Source: Treponema sp.
GTDB taxonomy: Bacteria > Spirochaetota > Spirochaetia > Treponematales > Treponemataceae
NCBI GenBank assembly: GCA_017962415.1
Contig: JAGCVK010000042.1
Location: forward strand, 35,197-99,196
Length of the DNA: 64,000 nucleotides
Reading direction: 5' to 3'
Below the pieces are notes generated by a model. That model saw only the letters and a program-made list of their open reading frames with translations. It was not told the DNA's origin and made no database searches. The first letter of the stretch is position 1. Every line of letters begins with the position of its first letter. Both the position numbers and the translations under genes were made by a program. Positions 43,472 to 52,800 of the stretch are shown here, in pieces.

Positions 43472-44939
43472 AAACTTTCTTATTTTCGTTACAATACTAT
43501 ATGTATTTTATAGTTTCACATCATGCAAAACAAAATATGACCTAAGCGCAGAAGAAAAGTCTAGTTCACAAATACTCCATAATTTATCTTCAAAAAAAAT
43601 TATTTTTCTTGGTGAAAATCATGATGATGTTTATGTTATAAAGTTTTTAACTAATCATCTGGAAGAATTTTATAATGCTGGTATACGTTATATTTTTTTT
43701 GAAACTGGTGATGACGGTTATCTTTCCGATTCCAACATAAACGAATACACTTTTGAAATCGTACCTCCATGGAGTTTATACGCATGGAAATATGAACAAC
43801 ACATTTTAGAACAAAAAATACAAAATATTAACAAAAAACATTCTACTTCGCAAATCAAAACAATTTGGCCTGAATATAACTTAGAAATTCCTCAAACACT
43901 GAATCCAATTGAAATACTTAATATGCGTGATAATATAATCCAAAAATGTATAATCGATACACTTTCAACTTCAGATAATAATGAAAAGGCTATTGTCCTA
44001 TACGGTGCCGATCATGGTTCGTATAAATCAGAACCATATAACTTTGATAATAGTTTAACTATTGAATGGAAACCTGCAGGTGTATACTTAAAAAATTACT
44101 TTGGTGATAATTTATGTACATATCGTTTTTTCGCCTTTGATTCTAACAAAGCAGAAAAAGTAATTTACAAAAATAAAGAAGACTGTGTAATTCTTTCGGG
44201 GAAAAATTTGAAAAATTTTATTCCTGAAGAATATAACAATATTGTTGATCATATTGCCGTATATAAAACCCCAATATATGGAACCATTTATCCATATATA
44301 AAAAATGCTCAAAATTATAAAGTTCTATTCAACAATGCAAATTTATTTTTTAAGGATTCTTACAATATAAAAACAAAATTTGATTATATAGAAAAATTAT
44401 TCTCTGTGTATTATTTAGCTTATCAGAATGAAACTGGTCTTATTATAACTTATGATAATTTCCCTGATATTTCAAACAATCTTTCAGCACCTTCATTAAA
44501 TGAAACTACATCAGAAGAAATATATAATCTAGAAGAATATATGAAATATTTATATGCCAACAATTGCATCGAAGAATATTTATTTTCACCAAAGAAAGAT
44601 AATACAATTGATTATATAATAACAAATATGCTTCACGCCAAAAAATTAAATTCTCGAGATATTTGGCCTCAATATTGGCTTAGTTATTTTCTCACAGAAA
44701 AAGCTATTTTATCAGAAAAAAAATCTGATTATCAAAAAGCTTTACAAGCTTGGGAAGCGTTATTGCAATACGATTTATTATATGCAAGCCCAGTATTAAA
44801 AATCTCTTATCAAAAAATTGGACTGTGCGCAAAGCATTTAAATGATATTGAAAAATACAATTTTTATAACGAGAAAATGGCAAAGGTTTCGCCACTGCTC
44901 AATTTTGATTATAAAGATTTTATTTATTTTGGATATTAA
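43452..44939 (+). CDS. TIKI/EreA/ChaN-like lipoprotein of the peptide operon
   Basis: 495 residues. Lipoprotein signal MNYLRNKNFLIFVTILYVFY with lipobox FTSC (Cys25), so it faces the periplasm. Residues ~50-190 resemble the TIKI/TraB/EreA/ChaN superfamily: IIFLGENHDD (GxxH, His57), IRYIFFETG (Glu84), NMRDNI (Arg159) and VLYGADHG (His188). Members include proteases and esterases that use a GxxH motif. The C-terminal ~150 residues look helical and TPR-like. In this operon it could trim the exported peptide or protect the producer. Start has a GGAG Shine-Dalgarno sequence. The superfamily link is my pattern-level judgement. Confidence 0.6.
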   Translation: MNYLRNKNFLIFVTILYVFYSFTSCKTKYDLSAEEKSSSQILHNLSSKKIIFLGENHDDVYVIKFLTNHLEEFYNAGIRYIFFETGDDGYLSDSNINEYTFEIVPPWSLYAWKYEQHILEQKIQNINKKHSTSQIKTIWPEYNLEIPQTLNPIEILNMRDNIIQKCIIDTLSTSDNNEKAIVLYGADHGSYKSEPYNFDNSLTIEWKPAGVYLKNYFGDNLCTYRFFAFDSNKAEKVIYKNKEDCVILSGKNLKNFIPEEYNNIVDHIAVYKTPIYGTIYPYIKNAQNYKVLFNNANLFFKDSYNIKTKFDYIEKLFSVYYLAYQNETGLIITYDNFPDISNNLSAPSLNETTSEEIYNLEEYMKYLYANNCIEEYLFSPKKDNTIDYIITNMLHAKKLNSRDIWPQYWLSYFLTEKAILSEKKSDYQKALQAWEALLQYDLLYASPVLKISYQKIGLCAKHLNDIEKYNFYNEKMAKVSPLLNFDYKDFIYFGY

Positions 44940-44941
44940 TT

Positions 44942-46069
44942 ATGATTTTACAAGAATATGAAAATCTTTCTTCTCCTTTGTTAAAAAAATATTTTATTTT
45001 ATCAATTATTGGATTATTCTGTTTATTAATCATTGTTTTCACTTGTCATCTGGATGAAACAATAACTGCAGATGGAATTATAAGAACAAATTCTATTGAA
45101 GCTTCTGTGCAAACTCTATTTTCTGGAAAAGTAGATAATATCTTTTATGAAAACACACAAATTGTTCAAAAAGGACAAGTACTATTCACTCAAAACTGTA
45201 AATATGAAAAAGAATATTTAAAAAACCTAAGAAACATTGAAAATCTTTATGACCAAAATATTAGTTCATTAAAACAACTTGAAAAGTTATTAAACAATAC
45301 AACAATAATTAAATGCATATTCGACCCTGAAATAATGAAAACTAATTCGATATATTCAAGTTTTGTAAATCAATATAGAAATCTTCAAAACGAATTAAAT
45401 GCAAAAGAAAATTATTATGAACGCCAAAAACTTTTATACCCAAGTGTAATTTCTCAACAAGATTTTGAAAATATTGAAAACGACTTCATTCAAAAAAAAT
45501 TAAACTTCTCAAGTTGGATTGAAGATAAAAAAATAGAAGTATATGAAAATATATTGGTAAACTCACAAAAATTAGAAGAGTGTAGATTTCAAATTTTTCA
45601 GACAGAAAAAAAAATCGAAAATTCAAGTGTAAAGGCTAATCAGACAGGGATTATAAACGAAATTATTAAACTCAATTCAGGTGACTATCTTAATGAAGGA
45701 AATATTGTTCTCAAAATAATTCCGATTGATAATCAATTAAAAGCTGTTATAAATGTAAATAACTCGAATATCTCAAAAATAAATCTTGGCCAAGAAGTAA
45801 TATTTCAAATCAAAGATCTTCCCTATACTAAATATGGAAAACTGAAAGGTACTGTAAGTTTAATTCCAAGTGATGCAATAATTGCTGATACAGTATATTT
45901 TCCTGTAGAAGTTGTTCTAGATAAAAACTTCTTACAAACTAGATATAAATTCAAAAACTCTGAAAAAATCTATATTAAAATAGGAACAAAAATAACAGCA
46001 AAAATTGTTGTCGATAAGAACTCTATTTTTCAGAAACTATTACAAAAGTTGGTATTTTATGATAACTAA
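44942..46069 (+). CDS. HlyD-family membrane fusion protein
   Basis: 375 residues. One N-terminal membrane helix (YFILSIIGLFCLLIIVFTC), then a lipoyl-like half-motif (SVQTLFSGKVDNIFYENTQIVQKGQVLF), a long coiled coil (~residues 90-220), the second lipoyl half (NSSVKANQTGIINEIIKLNSG) and beta-barrel strands. This is the layout of HlyD/MFP adaptors that link an inner-membrane ABC exporter to the outer membrane. It starts 2 bases after the lipoprotein stop and overlaps the ABC gene by 11 bases. No TolC-like gene is in the window. Confidence 0.9.
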   Translation: MILQEYENLSSPLLKKYFILSIIGLFCLLIIVFTCHLDETITADGIIRTNSIEASVQTLFSGKVDNIFYENTQIVQKGQVLFTQNCKYEKEYLKNLRNIENLYDQNISSLKQLEKLLNNTTIIKCIFDPEIMKTNSIYSSFVNQYRNLQNELNAKENYYERQKLLYPSVISQQDFENIENDFIQKKLNFSSWIEDKKIEVYENILVNSQKLEECRFQIFQTEKKIENSSVKANQTGIINEIIKLNSGDYLNEGNIVLKIIPIDNQLKAVINVNNSNISKINLGQEVIFQIKDLPYTKYGKLKGTVSLIPSDAIIADTVYFPVEVVLDKNFLQTRYKFKNSEKIYIKIGTKITAKIVVDKNSIFQKLLQKLVFYDN

Positions 46070-47822
46070 AAATACATTCAAAAGAATAATCAATTTAATA
46101 TCGGTATATAAAAAAGAAATAATTCTAACTATAACTTTAACTCTATTAATTTCCCTTGTAGGAATTATAGATTCTTTACTTTTGAGCTATTTAATAGATA
46201 ATGTATTATATTCAAATGCAAAAATTACACTTTTTACAATTTCAATAATTATGATATTGCTAGCTATTTTTCAAATATCGCTAAAAGGTCTTAAAAATTT
46301 ACTTATACAAAAGATTTCCTACAAAATGGATATTGATTTTATAAAAAAATTTTATGATAAAGTATTAAAAATACATTATCCCTTCTTTGAAAAACATAAA
46401 AACGGAGAATTAACATCTAGATTAAACGATACTAGAATGGCCAGAGAGGCTTTTTCCGAAGGATTTATTTCAATAATAGCTGATATAATTATGTTTTTTG
46501 TTATCGGTTTTACTCTTTTTGAATTAAATTCAGCACTTTTTTTAATCCAACTACTTTCTGTTGCCATTTTATGTATTATAGTTATAGTTTTTGGTAAATT
46601 TTTTGACAAAGAGTATCCAATTTCAATGGAAAAATACGCTGACTTCCAATCTTTTATAACAGAAAGCTTTGCTGGGATAGAAGTTATCAAAACAACTCCT
46701 TCGATAAAATCTTTCAATAACAGATTCGATAATCAGCAAATCCAATATATCAAACAAAGTTGGAAAATAGATGAACATACCATTATGCAAAACAGTTTTT
46801 GTTCCGCTATCGAAAAACTGACTTTTGTTTTTCTACTAATAACAGGTTCCCTTTTTGTAATGAAAGAAAGAATGAGTTTAGGCCAAGTTGCTAGTTTTTT
46901 GGCACTTAGCGGTTTTTTCACAACATCTGTAGGAAATTTATTAGATTTGCAAGCTGGAATTCAAGAAGCCTTTGCCGCAATAAAAAGACTTTTTGATATC
47001 TTAGATGAAGATGTAGAAGTTATAAAGACAAAAAAGCGCATATCTAATTATGTACCCCAAATAATATTTAAGGATGTAAGTTTCAGTTATAAAAAAGATC
47101 ACATTCTTTATAACAATTTTAATATTACCATTAGTCCTGGAGAATGGATCAGTTTTGTTGGAAAAACAGGATGCGGAAAAACGACTTTTATTAAACTCTT
47201 ACTAAAACTTTATCATCCCCAAAATGGAGTTATTTATTGGAATAATGAGGATATACAAAAATTGAACACAAATTCTATTAGAAGCAGAATTGCATATATT
47301 TCACAAGATGTTTTTCTTTTTTCAGGTACTATTATTGACAATATAACAATGTTTGATGAATCCATTCCAGCTGAAATTGTTATTGAAACAATTAAAAAAG
47401 TTGGGCTTTATGAAAAAATATCTAATCTTGAAAATGGCTTATATACAATCATTGGTGAAAGAGGATTTTCTCTATCTGGTGGTGAAAAACAGAAAATTGC
47501 AATTTGTAGAGCATTAATAAAAGACCCTTTACTAATAATAATGGATGAAGCCACAAGTAATCTCGATAGCAATTCTGAGAAAGAAATTTTAAAAATAATT
47601 TTACAACAAAAATCTGAAGGTAAAAGTATAATATCTATTGCCCATCGACTTACTACAGTAGAACAAAGTGATAAAATTTATGTTCTTGATTCAGGTAAAA
47701 TTGTTGAAGAAGGAAATTTTAAATATTTAAAAAACGCAAATGGTGTATTTTCTAAAATGCTTCACAATGAGCAAACTTACAAAAAGCAACCGGTTTCCGT
47801 AGAAAGAGAATTAGGGAAATGA
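46059..47822 (+). CDS. ABC exporter (membrane domain fused to ATPase), no C39 peptidase
   Basis: About 587 residues from ATG 46059. Six membrane helices in residues ~10-300, then an ATP-binding domain with Walker A GKTGCGKTT (about 368-376), signature LSGGEKQ and Walker B LLIIMDEATS. Bacteriocin exporters often carry an N-terminal C39 peptidase that removes a double-glycine leader; none is present, so cleavage must occur elsewhere. With the overlapping HlyD gene it should export the modified peptide. Ends just before the GC-rich repeat. Confidence 0.93.
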   Translation: MITKNTFKRIINLISVYKKEIILTITLTLLISLVGIIDSLLLSYLIDNVLYSNAKITLFTISIIMILLAIFQISLKGLKNLLIQKISYKMDIDFIKKFYDKVLKIHYPFFEKHKNGELTSRLNDTRMAREAFSEGFISIIADIIMFFVIGFTLFELNSALFLIQLLSVAILCIIVIVFGKFFDKEYPISMEKYADFQSFITESFAGIEVIKTTPSIKSFNNRFDNQQIQYIKQSWKIDEHTIMQNSFCSAIEKLTFVFLLITGSLFVMKERMSLGQVASFLALSGFFTTSVGNLLDLQAGIQEAFAAIKRLFDILDEDVEVIKTKKRISNYVPQIIFKDVSFSYKKDHILYNNFNITISPGEWISFVGKTGCGKTTFIKLLLKLYHPQNGVIYWNNEDIQKLNTNSIRSRIAYISQDVFLFSGTIIDNITMFDESIPAEIVIETIKKVGLYEKISNLENGLYTIIGERGFSLSGGEKQKIAICRALIKDPLLIIMDEATSNLDSNSEKEILKIILQQKSEGKSIISIAHRLTTVEQSDKIYVLDSGKIVEEGNFKYLKNANGVFSKMLHNEQTYKKQPVSVERELGK

Positions 47823-47831
47823 TATAATGAA

Positions 47832-47981
47832 CAACGGTTAGGCTATGGAGCTGCGCGAGCCCAAAAGGGCGAGCGGCCTCTTTGTAAAGAGGCTGGAGCG
47901 ATAGCGGAACAGCGTAACAGCCGACCCGAGCGGAGTGAGGAAGCGCGGAGCGCTGACGAACGGAGCGAGGGGAACCGCCAA
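47832..47981 (-). repeat. GC-rich intergenic repeat, copy 1
   Basis: Read on the minus strand it begins TTGGCGGTTCCCCTCGCTCC, the same opening as the copies at 51722 and 63870, and ends ...CTAACCGTTGT. It contains internal hairpins such as GCCTCTTT-gt-AAAGAGGC. It separates the AT-rich peptide island from xylB. Confidence 0.75.
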
Positions 47982-48028
47982 CAAAATTGTAGAAATTTGG
48001 CCGAAAAGGTCTTATACAGGAGTATAAA

Positions 48029-49513
48029 ATGAAAACTGTTGCAGGTATTGATCTTGGAACACAGAGTATGAAGGTCGTAATTTACGACTACGAAAAGAAA
48101 GAAATTATCGAAAAGGCAAGCTGCCCAATGGAGCTGATTTCTGAAGCTGACGGAACTCGCGAACAGAAAGCTGAATGGTTTGACAAGGGGCTTGAAGTTT
48201 GTTTTGGAAAATTGAGCGCAGAAAACAAGGCAACTATCGAAGCTATTGGCGTTTCTGGTCAGCAGCACGGTTTTGTTCCGCTTGGAGCAGACGGAAAACC
48301 TTTGTACAACATTAAACTTTGGTGCGATACTGCAACTACTGAACAATGTGCTTACATTACTAAAAAAGCTGGCGACGACAAAAAAGTTGTAAAATTGCTT
48401 GGCAATTTAATGCTTCCTGGCTTTACTGCTCCAAAAATCTTGTGGCTTAAAGATAATAAACCTGAAGCATTTGCGGCTCTCAAATATATTATGCTTCCTC
48501 ACGACTATTTGAACTGGAAACTTACTGGCGAATACGTTATGGAATACGGCGACGCTTCTGGTACTGCTCTTTTTGATTCTGCAAACCGCTGCTGGTCTAA
48601 AAAGATTTGTGATATTATTGATTCTAAACTTTATGATTTGCTTCCAAAATTGATTGAACCTAGTGCACCTGCTGGAAAAGTTAGCGCCGAAGCTGCTAAG
48701 GCTTATGGTATTCCTGCTGGCATTCCTGTTTCTGCTGGTGGTGGCGACAATATGATGGGTGCTGTTGGAACTGGTACTGTTGCAGACGGATTCCTTACTA
48801 TGTCTATGGGAACTTCTGGAACTCTTTACGGATATTCTGACAAACCGATTAACGACCCAGCTAATGGTTTGAGCGGCTTCTGTTCTTCAACTGGCGGTTG
48901 GCTCCCACTTCTTTGTACTATGAACTGTACTGTTGCAACTGAATTTGTTCGCGGTCTTTTCCAGATGGACGTAAAAGAGCTGGACGGCGAAGCTGCCAAA
49001 GCTCCTTGCGGAAGCGAAGGTGTTCTTGTATTGCCTTTCTTTAATGGTGAAAGAACTCCAAACTTGCCAAATGGTCGTGCAAGTATTACTGGCCTTACTT
49101 CTGCTAACACAAACCGCGCAAATATTGCACGCGCTTCTTTGGAATCTGCTGTATTTGCTATGCGCGGCGGCCTTGACGCATTCCGCAAACTTGGCTTCCA
49201 GCCTAAAGAAATCCGCTTAATTGGCGGTGGTTCTAAATCTCCTCTTTGGCGCCAGATTGCAGCTGATATTATGAATCTTCCAATTCGCGTTCCTGCATTG
49301 GACGAAGCAGCAGCTCTTGGTGGAGCAGTTCAGGCTTTGTGGTGTCTTAAAAATCAGAATGGTAAATGCGATATTGCTCAGCTTTGCGCAGAACACATTA
49401 AACTTGATGAATCAAAGAGCGCAAACCCAATTGCAGCAAATGTTGCAGCTTACGACGCAGCTTATGCAGAGTACAACAAAGTGCTCGATAAGGTTGCACC
49501 GCTTTACGTTTAA
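48029..49513 (+). CDS. xylB: Xylulokinase
   Basis: Phosphorylates D-xylulose for entry into the pentose phosphate pathway. 494 residues of the FGGY kinase family: VAGIDLGTQSMKVVIYD at the N-terminus, VSGQQHG, GGGDNMMGAVGTG with the catalytic Asp, and LIGGGSKSPLWRQIAADI near the ADP site. CAGGAG lies before the ATG. No xylA is adjacent. A strong hairpin terminator follows. Pentose use fits a plant-polysaccharide habitat. Confidence 0.93.
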   Translation: MKTVAGIDLGTQSMKVVIYDYEKKEIIEKASCPMELISEADGTREQKAEWFDKGLEVCFGKLSAENKATIEAIGVSGQQHGFVPLGADGKPLYNIKLWCDTATTEQCAYITKKAGDDKKVVKLLGNLMLPGFTAPKILWLKDNKPEAFAALKYIMLPHDYLNWKLTGEYVMEYGDASGTALFDSANRCWSKKICDIIDSKLYDLLPKLIEPSAPAGKVSAEAAKAYGIPAGIPVSAGGGDNMMGAVGTGTVADGFLTMSMGTSGTLYGYSDKPINDPANGLSGFCSSTGGWLPLLCTMNCTVATEFVRGLFQMDVKELDGEAAKAPCGSEGVLVLPFFNGERTPNLPNGRASITGLTSANTNRANIARASLESAVFAMRGGLDAFRKLGFQPKEIRLIGGGSKSPLWRQIAADIMNLPIRVPALDEAAALGGAVQALWCLKNQNGKCDIAQLCAEHIKLDESKSANPIAANVAAYDAAYAEYNKVLDKVAPLYV

Positions 49514-49543
49514 TTAACGCATTTTTGCTTAGCAAAAAGTGCT
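49513..49543. repeat. Repeated hairpin before terminator, copy 1
   Basis: ATTAACGCATTTTTGCTT followed by AGCAAAAAGTGCT. A copy with two base changes is at 62562-62592, also next to a terminator. Confidence 0.65.
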
Positions 49544-49548
49544 AAAAT

Positions 49549-49597
49549 AAAAAAAGACCGCCTTTTGGTTACTTTAACCAAAAGGCGGTCTTTTTTT
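49549..49597. terminator. Bidirectional terminator between xylB and a lipoprotein gene
   Basis: Perfect 22-bp stem (A7-GACCGCCTTTTGGTT and its complement) with loop ACTTT; T runs on both strands suit the two convergent genes. Confidence 0.9.
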
Positions 49598-49623
49598 GCA
49601 GTTAGTTTCTAAAAACCCAAAAA

Positions 49624-50133
49624 CTATTTGCTCAATTCAAATTGAACTGGAATAAGAATCTGCACATCTACTATTTCATCTTCGGAATGAGCTACTGTTG
49701 TATTCATATCAGCTATACTCATATCTGCCATATTCAAAATAATATAATCATCATTCTGGTAAATAAATTTCATCAAACGAGTTTCTTTGCCTCGCTGCAA
49801 ATTTGCAACTTCCATGCACATAGCAAAGTATGCTGCAAATTTGTCGGCACCCATTAACTCTTTTATTTTTGCAAGAGGCATACCTTTTAAACAAATATCA
49901 TTGTAATAATCAGAACCGTCAACTGAAGTAATTTTCAATTCAGTTATTGGCTCATACATAAAAAGCAAAACAAGTTGATCATCTGTCATATTCTCCAACT
50001 CATTTAGCTTAAATTCTCCCATTTCCATAATTGCATAGGAACTAACTTTGTTGTCATTGGCAGATGTTGAAGCACAACCAAACATCAAAAATGCCAAGGC
50101 AACAGTCAAAATCGCAAATAATTTGTTTTTCAT
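49624..50133 (-). CDS. Putative lipoprotein
   Basis: 169 residues with a lipoprotein signal (MKNKLFAILTVALAFLMFGC) and a Ser/Thr-rich linker after the Cys. The mature domain is acidic and mixed alpha/beta, with no motif I recognise. GGAGAATTTTTT precedes the ATG. It is monocistronic, convergent with xylB and divergent from the CoA ligase gene. Likely a periplasmic-face lipoprotein; function unknown. Confidence 0.8.
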   Translation of the reverse strand: MKNKLFAILTVALAFLMFGCASTSANDNKVSSYAIMEMGEFKLNELENMTDDQLVLLFMYEPITELKITSVDGSDYYNDICLKGMPLAKIKELMGADKFAAYFAMCMEVANLQRGKETRLMKFIYQNDDYIILNMADMSIADMNTTVAHSEDEIVDVQILIPVQFELSK

Positions 50134-50364
50134 AAAAAATTCTCCTAGAAAAAATTATTTGTTGAAATAATATTCTATATTAAGTGCAATGTCTACAGTA
50201 GCTTTTATTTGCAGTTTTGCAAAAATCTTATAAACAAATCCTATAACCATTTATAAAAAACTAGTATTAGGCACAAAAGGCCTTTTTGATTAACATACTA
50301 AACTACTAGGGAATAGGACAACCCAAACCCTTAAATAAGAATCAAACAACAAAGAGGTATTAAT

Positions 50365-51717
50365 ATGGCAGATTATGGAACAGCAAATCCAGACGGAAAA
50401 TTCTGGAATAAAGAACTGGAAACTTTACCACGCGAACAGCTCGAAGCAAAACAGCTTGAAGACTTAAAAGAAATTGTGCAGTTTGCTTATGATAATGCAC
50501 CTTATTATAAAAGAAGTTTTGACCAGGCCGGCGTAAAACCAAGCGACATTAAAACACTTAAAGATATTGAAAAATTTCCTTTTATTAATAAAAAAACACA
50601 GCGCGACACACAAGGCGTAGGCTCTTTTCTTGGTGAACTTGCAGCAGCTCCAGAAGAAGACGTTGTATTCATTTCAACATCTTCAGGCTCAACTGGAGTT
50701 CCAACCGTAAGTCCTTTTACAAAAAAAGATTTTGATGAATTCCAGGACACAGAAAGCCGCTGGTTCTATCAAATAGGAATGAGAAAAAACGACCGTTACG
50801 TTCACGCGCTAAACTTTTCGCTTTACGTTGGCGGCCCAGATGTAATAGGTGCACAAAATCTTGGAGCTCTTTGTATTTGGGGCGGAACACTTCCAAGTGA
50901 AAGACTTCTTTTTGTGCTAAAACAGTATCAGCCAACAATAATATGGACAAGCCCAAGTTACGCATGGCAGCTTGGAGAAAAGGCACTAAAAGCCGGTTAC
51001 GATCCAAAAAAAGATTTTAATATTAAAAAAATCATTGTAGCAGGCGAACTTGGTGGTTCAATCAGCTCAACACGCAAAGCAATAGAAGACATTTGGGGCG
51101 CCGAAGTTTACGACTTTTACGGACTTTCAGATATTTTTGGAGCTTGTGCTGCACAATGTGAGTATCACGACGGACTTCACATAGCAGAAAACCACATACT
51201 TGTAGAAACCGTAGACCTTAAAACCGGCGAAGTACTTCCACCAGGCTCAACAGGCGAACTCGTATTTACAACCTTGCGCAAACACGCCCGCCCACTCATT
51301 CGCTTTAGAACAGGCGACATTGGCCGCATAGACCTTACACCATGTAAATGTGGCCGCACACACGGAAGAATCCACATTCTTGGCCGCAAAGATGATATGT
51401 TCATAGTAAGTGCCGTAAACGTATTCCCAAGCGATATAGAAGCCGTAATCCGCGACGAAAAAGATTTGACCGGCGAATACCTTATCCGCATTTTTGAAAA
51501 AGACTTTACCTGCAAGTTCTCCGTTGAAGTTGAAAAATCAAGTTCAAGCACAAAAACCGACGAAGAAGTTGCCGCTCTCACAAGTGCAGCGCTCAAAGGC
51601 CGAATTGGTGTAAAACCTGCAAGCGTTATTGTTCACAAAGACGGCGAGCTCAACACAAGAAGCGAGCATAAATCTAAACGAATTATTGACGAACGAAATT
51701 TAACTTACAATATTTAA
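50365..51717 (+). CDS. Phenylacetate-CoA ligase family enzyme
   Basis: 450 residues of the ANL adenylating superfamily. FWNKELETLPREQLEAKQL at the N-terminus is typical of PaaK. The ATP loop is ISTSSGSTGVPTVSPFTKKD; YGLSDIFGACAAQC and the C-terminal KDDMFIVSAVNVFPSDIEAVI follow. Likely activates an aryl or branched acid to its CoA thioester. In anaerobes this family often works with indolepyruvate oxidoreductases, but none is nearby, so the substrate is open. Good AGAGG ribosome site. The 231-base divergent region upstream shows no clear operator. Confidence 0.88.
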   Translation: MADYGTANPDGKFWNKELETLPREQLEAKQLEDLKEIVQFAYDNAPYYKRSFDQAGVKPSDIKTLKDIEKFPFINKKTQRDTQGVGSFLGELAAAPEEDVVFISTSSGSTGVPTVSPFTKKDFDEFQDTESRWFYQIGMRKNDRYVHALNFSLYVGGPDVIGAQNLGALCIWGGTLPSERLLFVLKQYQPTIIWTSPSYAWQLGEKALKAGYDPKKDFNIKKIIVAGELGGSISSTRKAIEDIWGAEVYDFYGLSDIFGACAAQCEYHDGLHIAENHILVETVDLKTGEVLPPGSTGELVFTTLRKHARPLIRFRTGDIGRIDLTPCKCGRTHGRIHILGRKDDMFIVSAVNVFPSDIEAVIRDEKDLTGEYLIRIFEKDFTCKFSVEVEKSSSSTKTDEEVAALTSAALKGRIGVKPASVIVHKDGELNTRSEHKSKRIIDERNLTYNI

Positions 51718-51721
51718 TAAT

Positions 51722-51870
51722 TTGGGCGTTACCCGGAAGGCTGGCCGTTCCCGCCCAGCCTTCCGGGTCGCTACGCTCGCGGTTCCCTAACGGTCAGCCC
51801 CTTGCCAGCGGCGCTTCGCGCCGCTGGCTGCGGTGGCCGCCTTCGGCGCCGCTCACATCGCTAACGCAAC
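51722..51870 (+). repeat. GC-rich intergenic repeat, copy 2
   Basis: Opens TTGGGCGTTACCCGG and ends CTAACGC. Contains a 13-bp stem (CCCGGAAGGCTGG with its complement) and an 11-bp stem (GCCAGCGGCGC-ttc-GCGCCGCTGGC). Confidence 0.8.
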
Positions 51871-51900
51871 ACGCAAAACAATTAATTTACGGAGAATCTT

Positions 51901-52752
51901 ATGAAATCAAACCTAGAACTAAACAATCTTTTTACAGATCCGCAAACCATTTCTCCAACCGCACTACCCGACTACACAACCCTTGATTTTATAAGCAACG
52001 GCTCACACATTTACGGAGAAATAATGTGGCCGTCCGACAAGCACCCAAAACCACATCCGTGTGTAATAATGCTGCACGGGTTTCCGGGCACAGCCCGCAA
52101 CGACGATATTTCGCACGCGCTTTGCAGAATCGGTTGCGTTGTACTAGTTCCGCATAATCGCGGCGCTTGGGGAAGTCAGGGAAAATACCTGATTACCAAT
52201 TGTATCGAAGATGCACAAAATCTTGCAGAATACGCACATTCCCAAGAATTCACAGAAAAATACAACGTAGACCCAAATCAGATTTTTTTGCTTGGTCACA
52301 GTATGGGCGCAAATTCTGCCTTAAATGCCGGCCGTAAAATCAGCTGGATAAAAGGCCTTATTTTGCTCACACCTTATGATCCAACCCGCTACTTAAACCG
52401 CAGCAAAGAAAGCTATTTTCGTTCCCTTTTAGAAGAAGGCAAAATTCTTCAATCAGACGGAATTGATGCAATCTACGAAGATGTTGTTATTAATAAAGAA
52501 GAAATAAGTCATCCAAAAGCATATAATCAGGTAAAAAACAAAAATATTCTTGTTGTTGCTGCAAAATATGATTCTGTTTCGCCAATTAACGAAATGGTTT
52601 TGCCTCTTTGGGAACAGCTTGCCGCAAATGCAAAAAACACTTCGGCAATTCAAAAAATGCTTGAATTCCCAACTGAACACGGACTTTTAGGCCGCAGAAT
52701 CAGCGTAATTACCGAAATTGCGAATTTTATAGAACAAGTTTGCAATTCATAA
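51901..52752 (+). CDS. Alpha/beta hydrolase
   Basis: 283 residues, no signal peptide. Oxyanion region MLHGFPGTARN (about residue 57), nucleophile Ser134 in LLGHSMGANSA, acid AAKYDSVSPINE and His in PTEHGLLGRR complete a serine-hydrolase triad. The substrate is unknown. It has a GGAG site and is followed after 48 bases by an aminotransferase on the same strand, so they may be co-transcribed. Confidence 0.88.
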   Translation: MKSNLELNNLFTDPQTISPTALPDYTTLDFISNGSHIYGEIMWPSDKHPKPHPCVIMLHGFPGTARNDDISHALCRIGCVVLVPHNRGAWGSQGKYLITNCIEDAQNLAEYAHSQEFTEKYNVDPNQIFLLGHSMGANSALNAGRKISWIKGLILLTPYDPTRYLNRSKESYFRSLLEEGKILQSDGIDAIYEDVVINKEEISHPKAYNQVKNKNILVVAAKYDSVSPINEMVLPLWEQLAANAKNTSAIQKMLEFPTEHGLLGRRISVITEIANFIEQVCNS

Positions 52753-52800
52753 TAAAATATCGCAAACAAAAAACAACAACTGTTTTCGCAGGAGAAAAAT

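Noticed and set aside
47843..48346. Minus-strand 167-codon frame over the repeat and the start of xylB
   Set aside because: It is made of repeat sequence and the complement of a clear gene.
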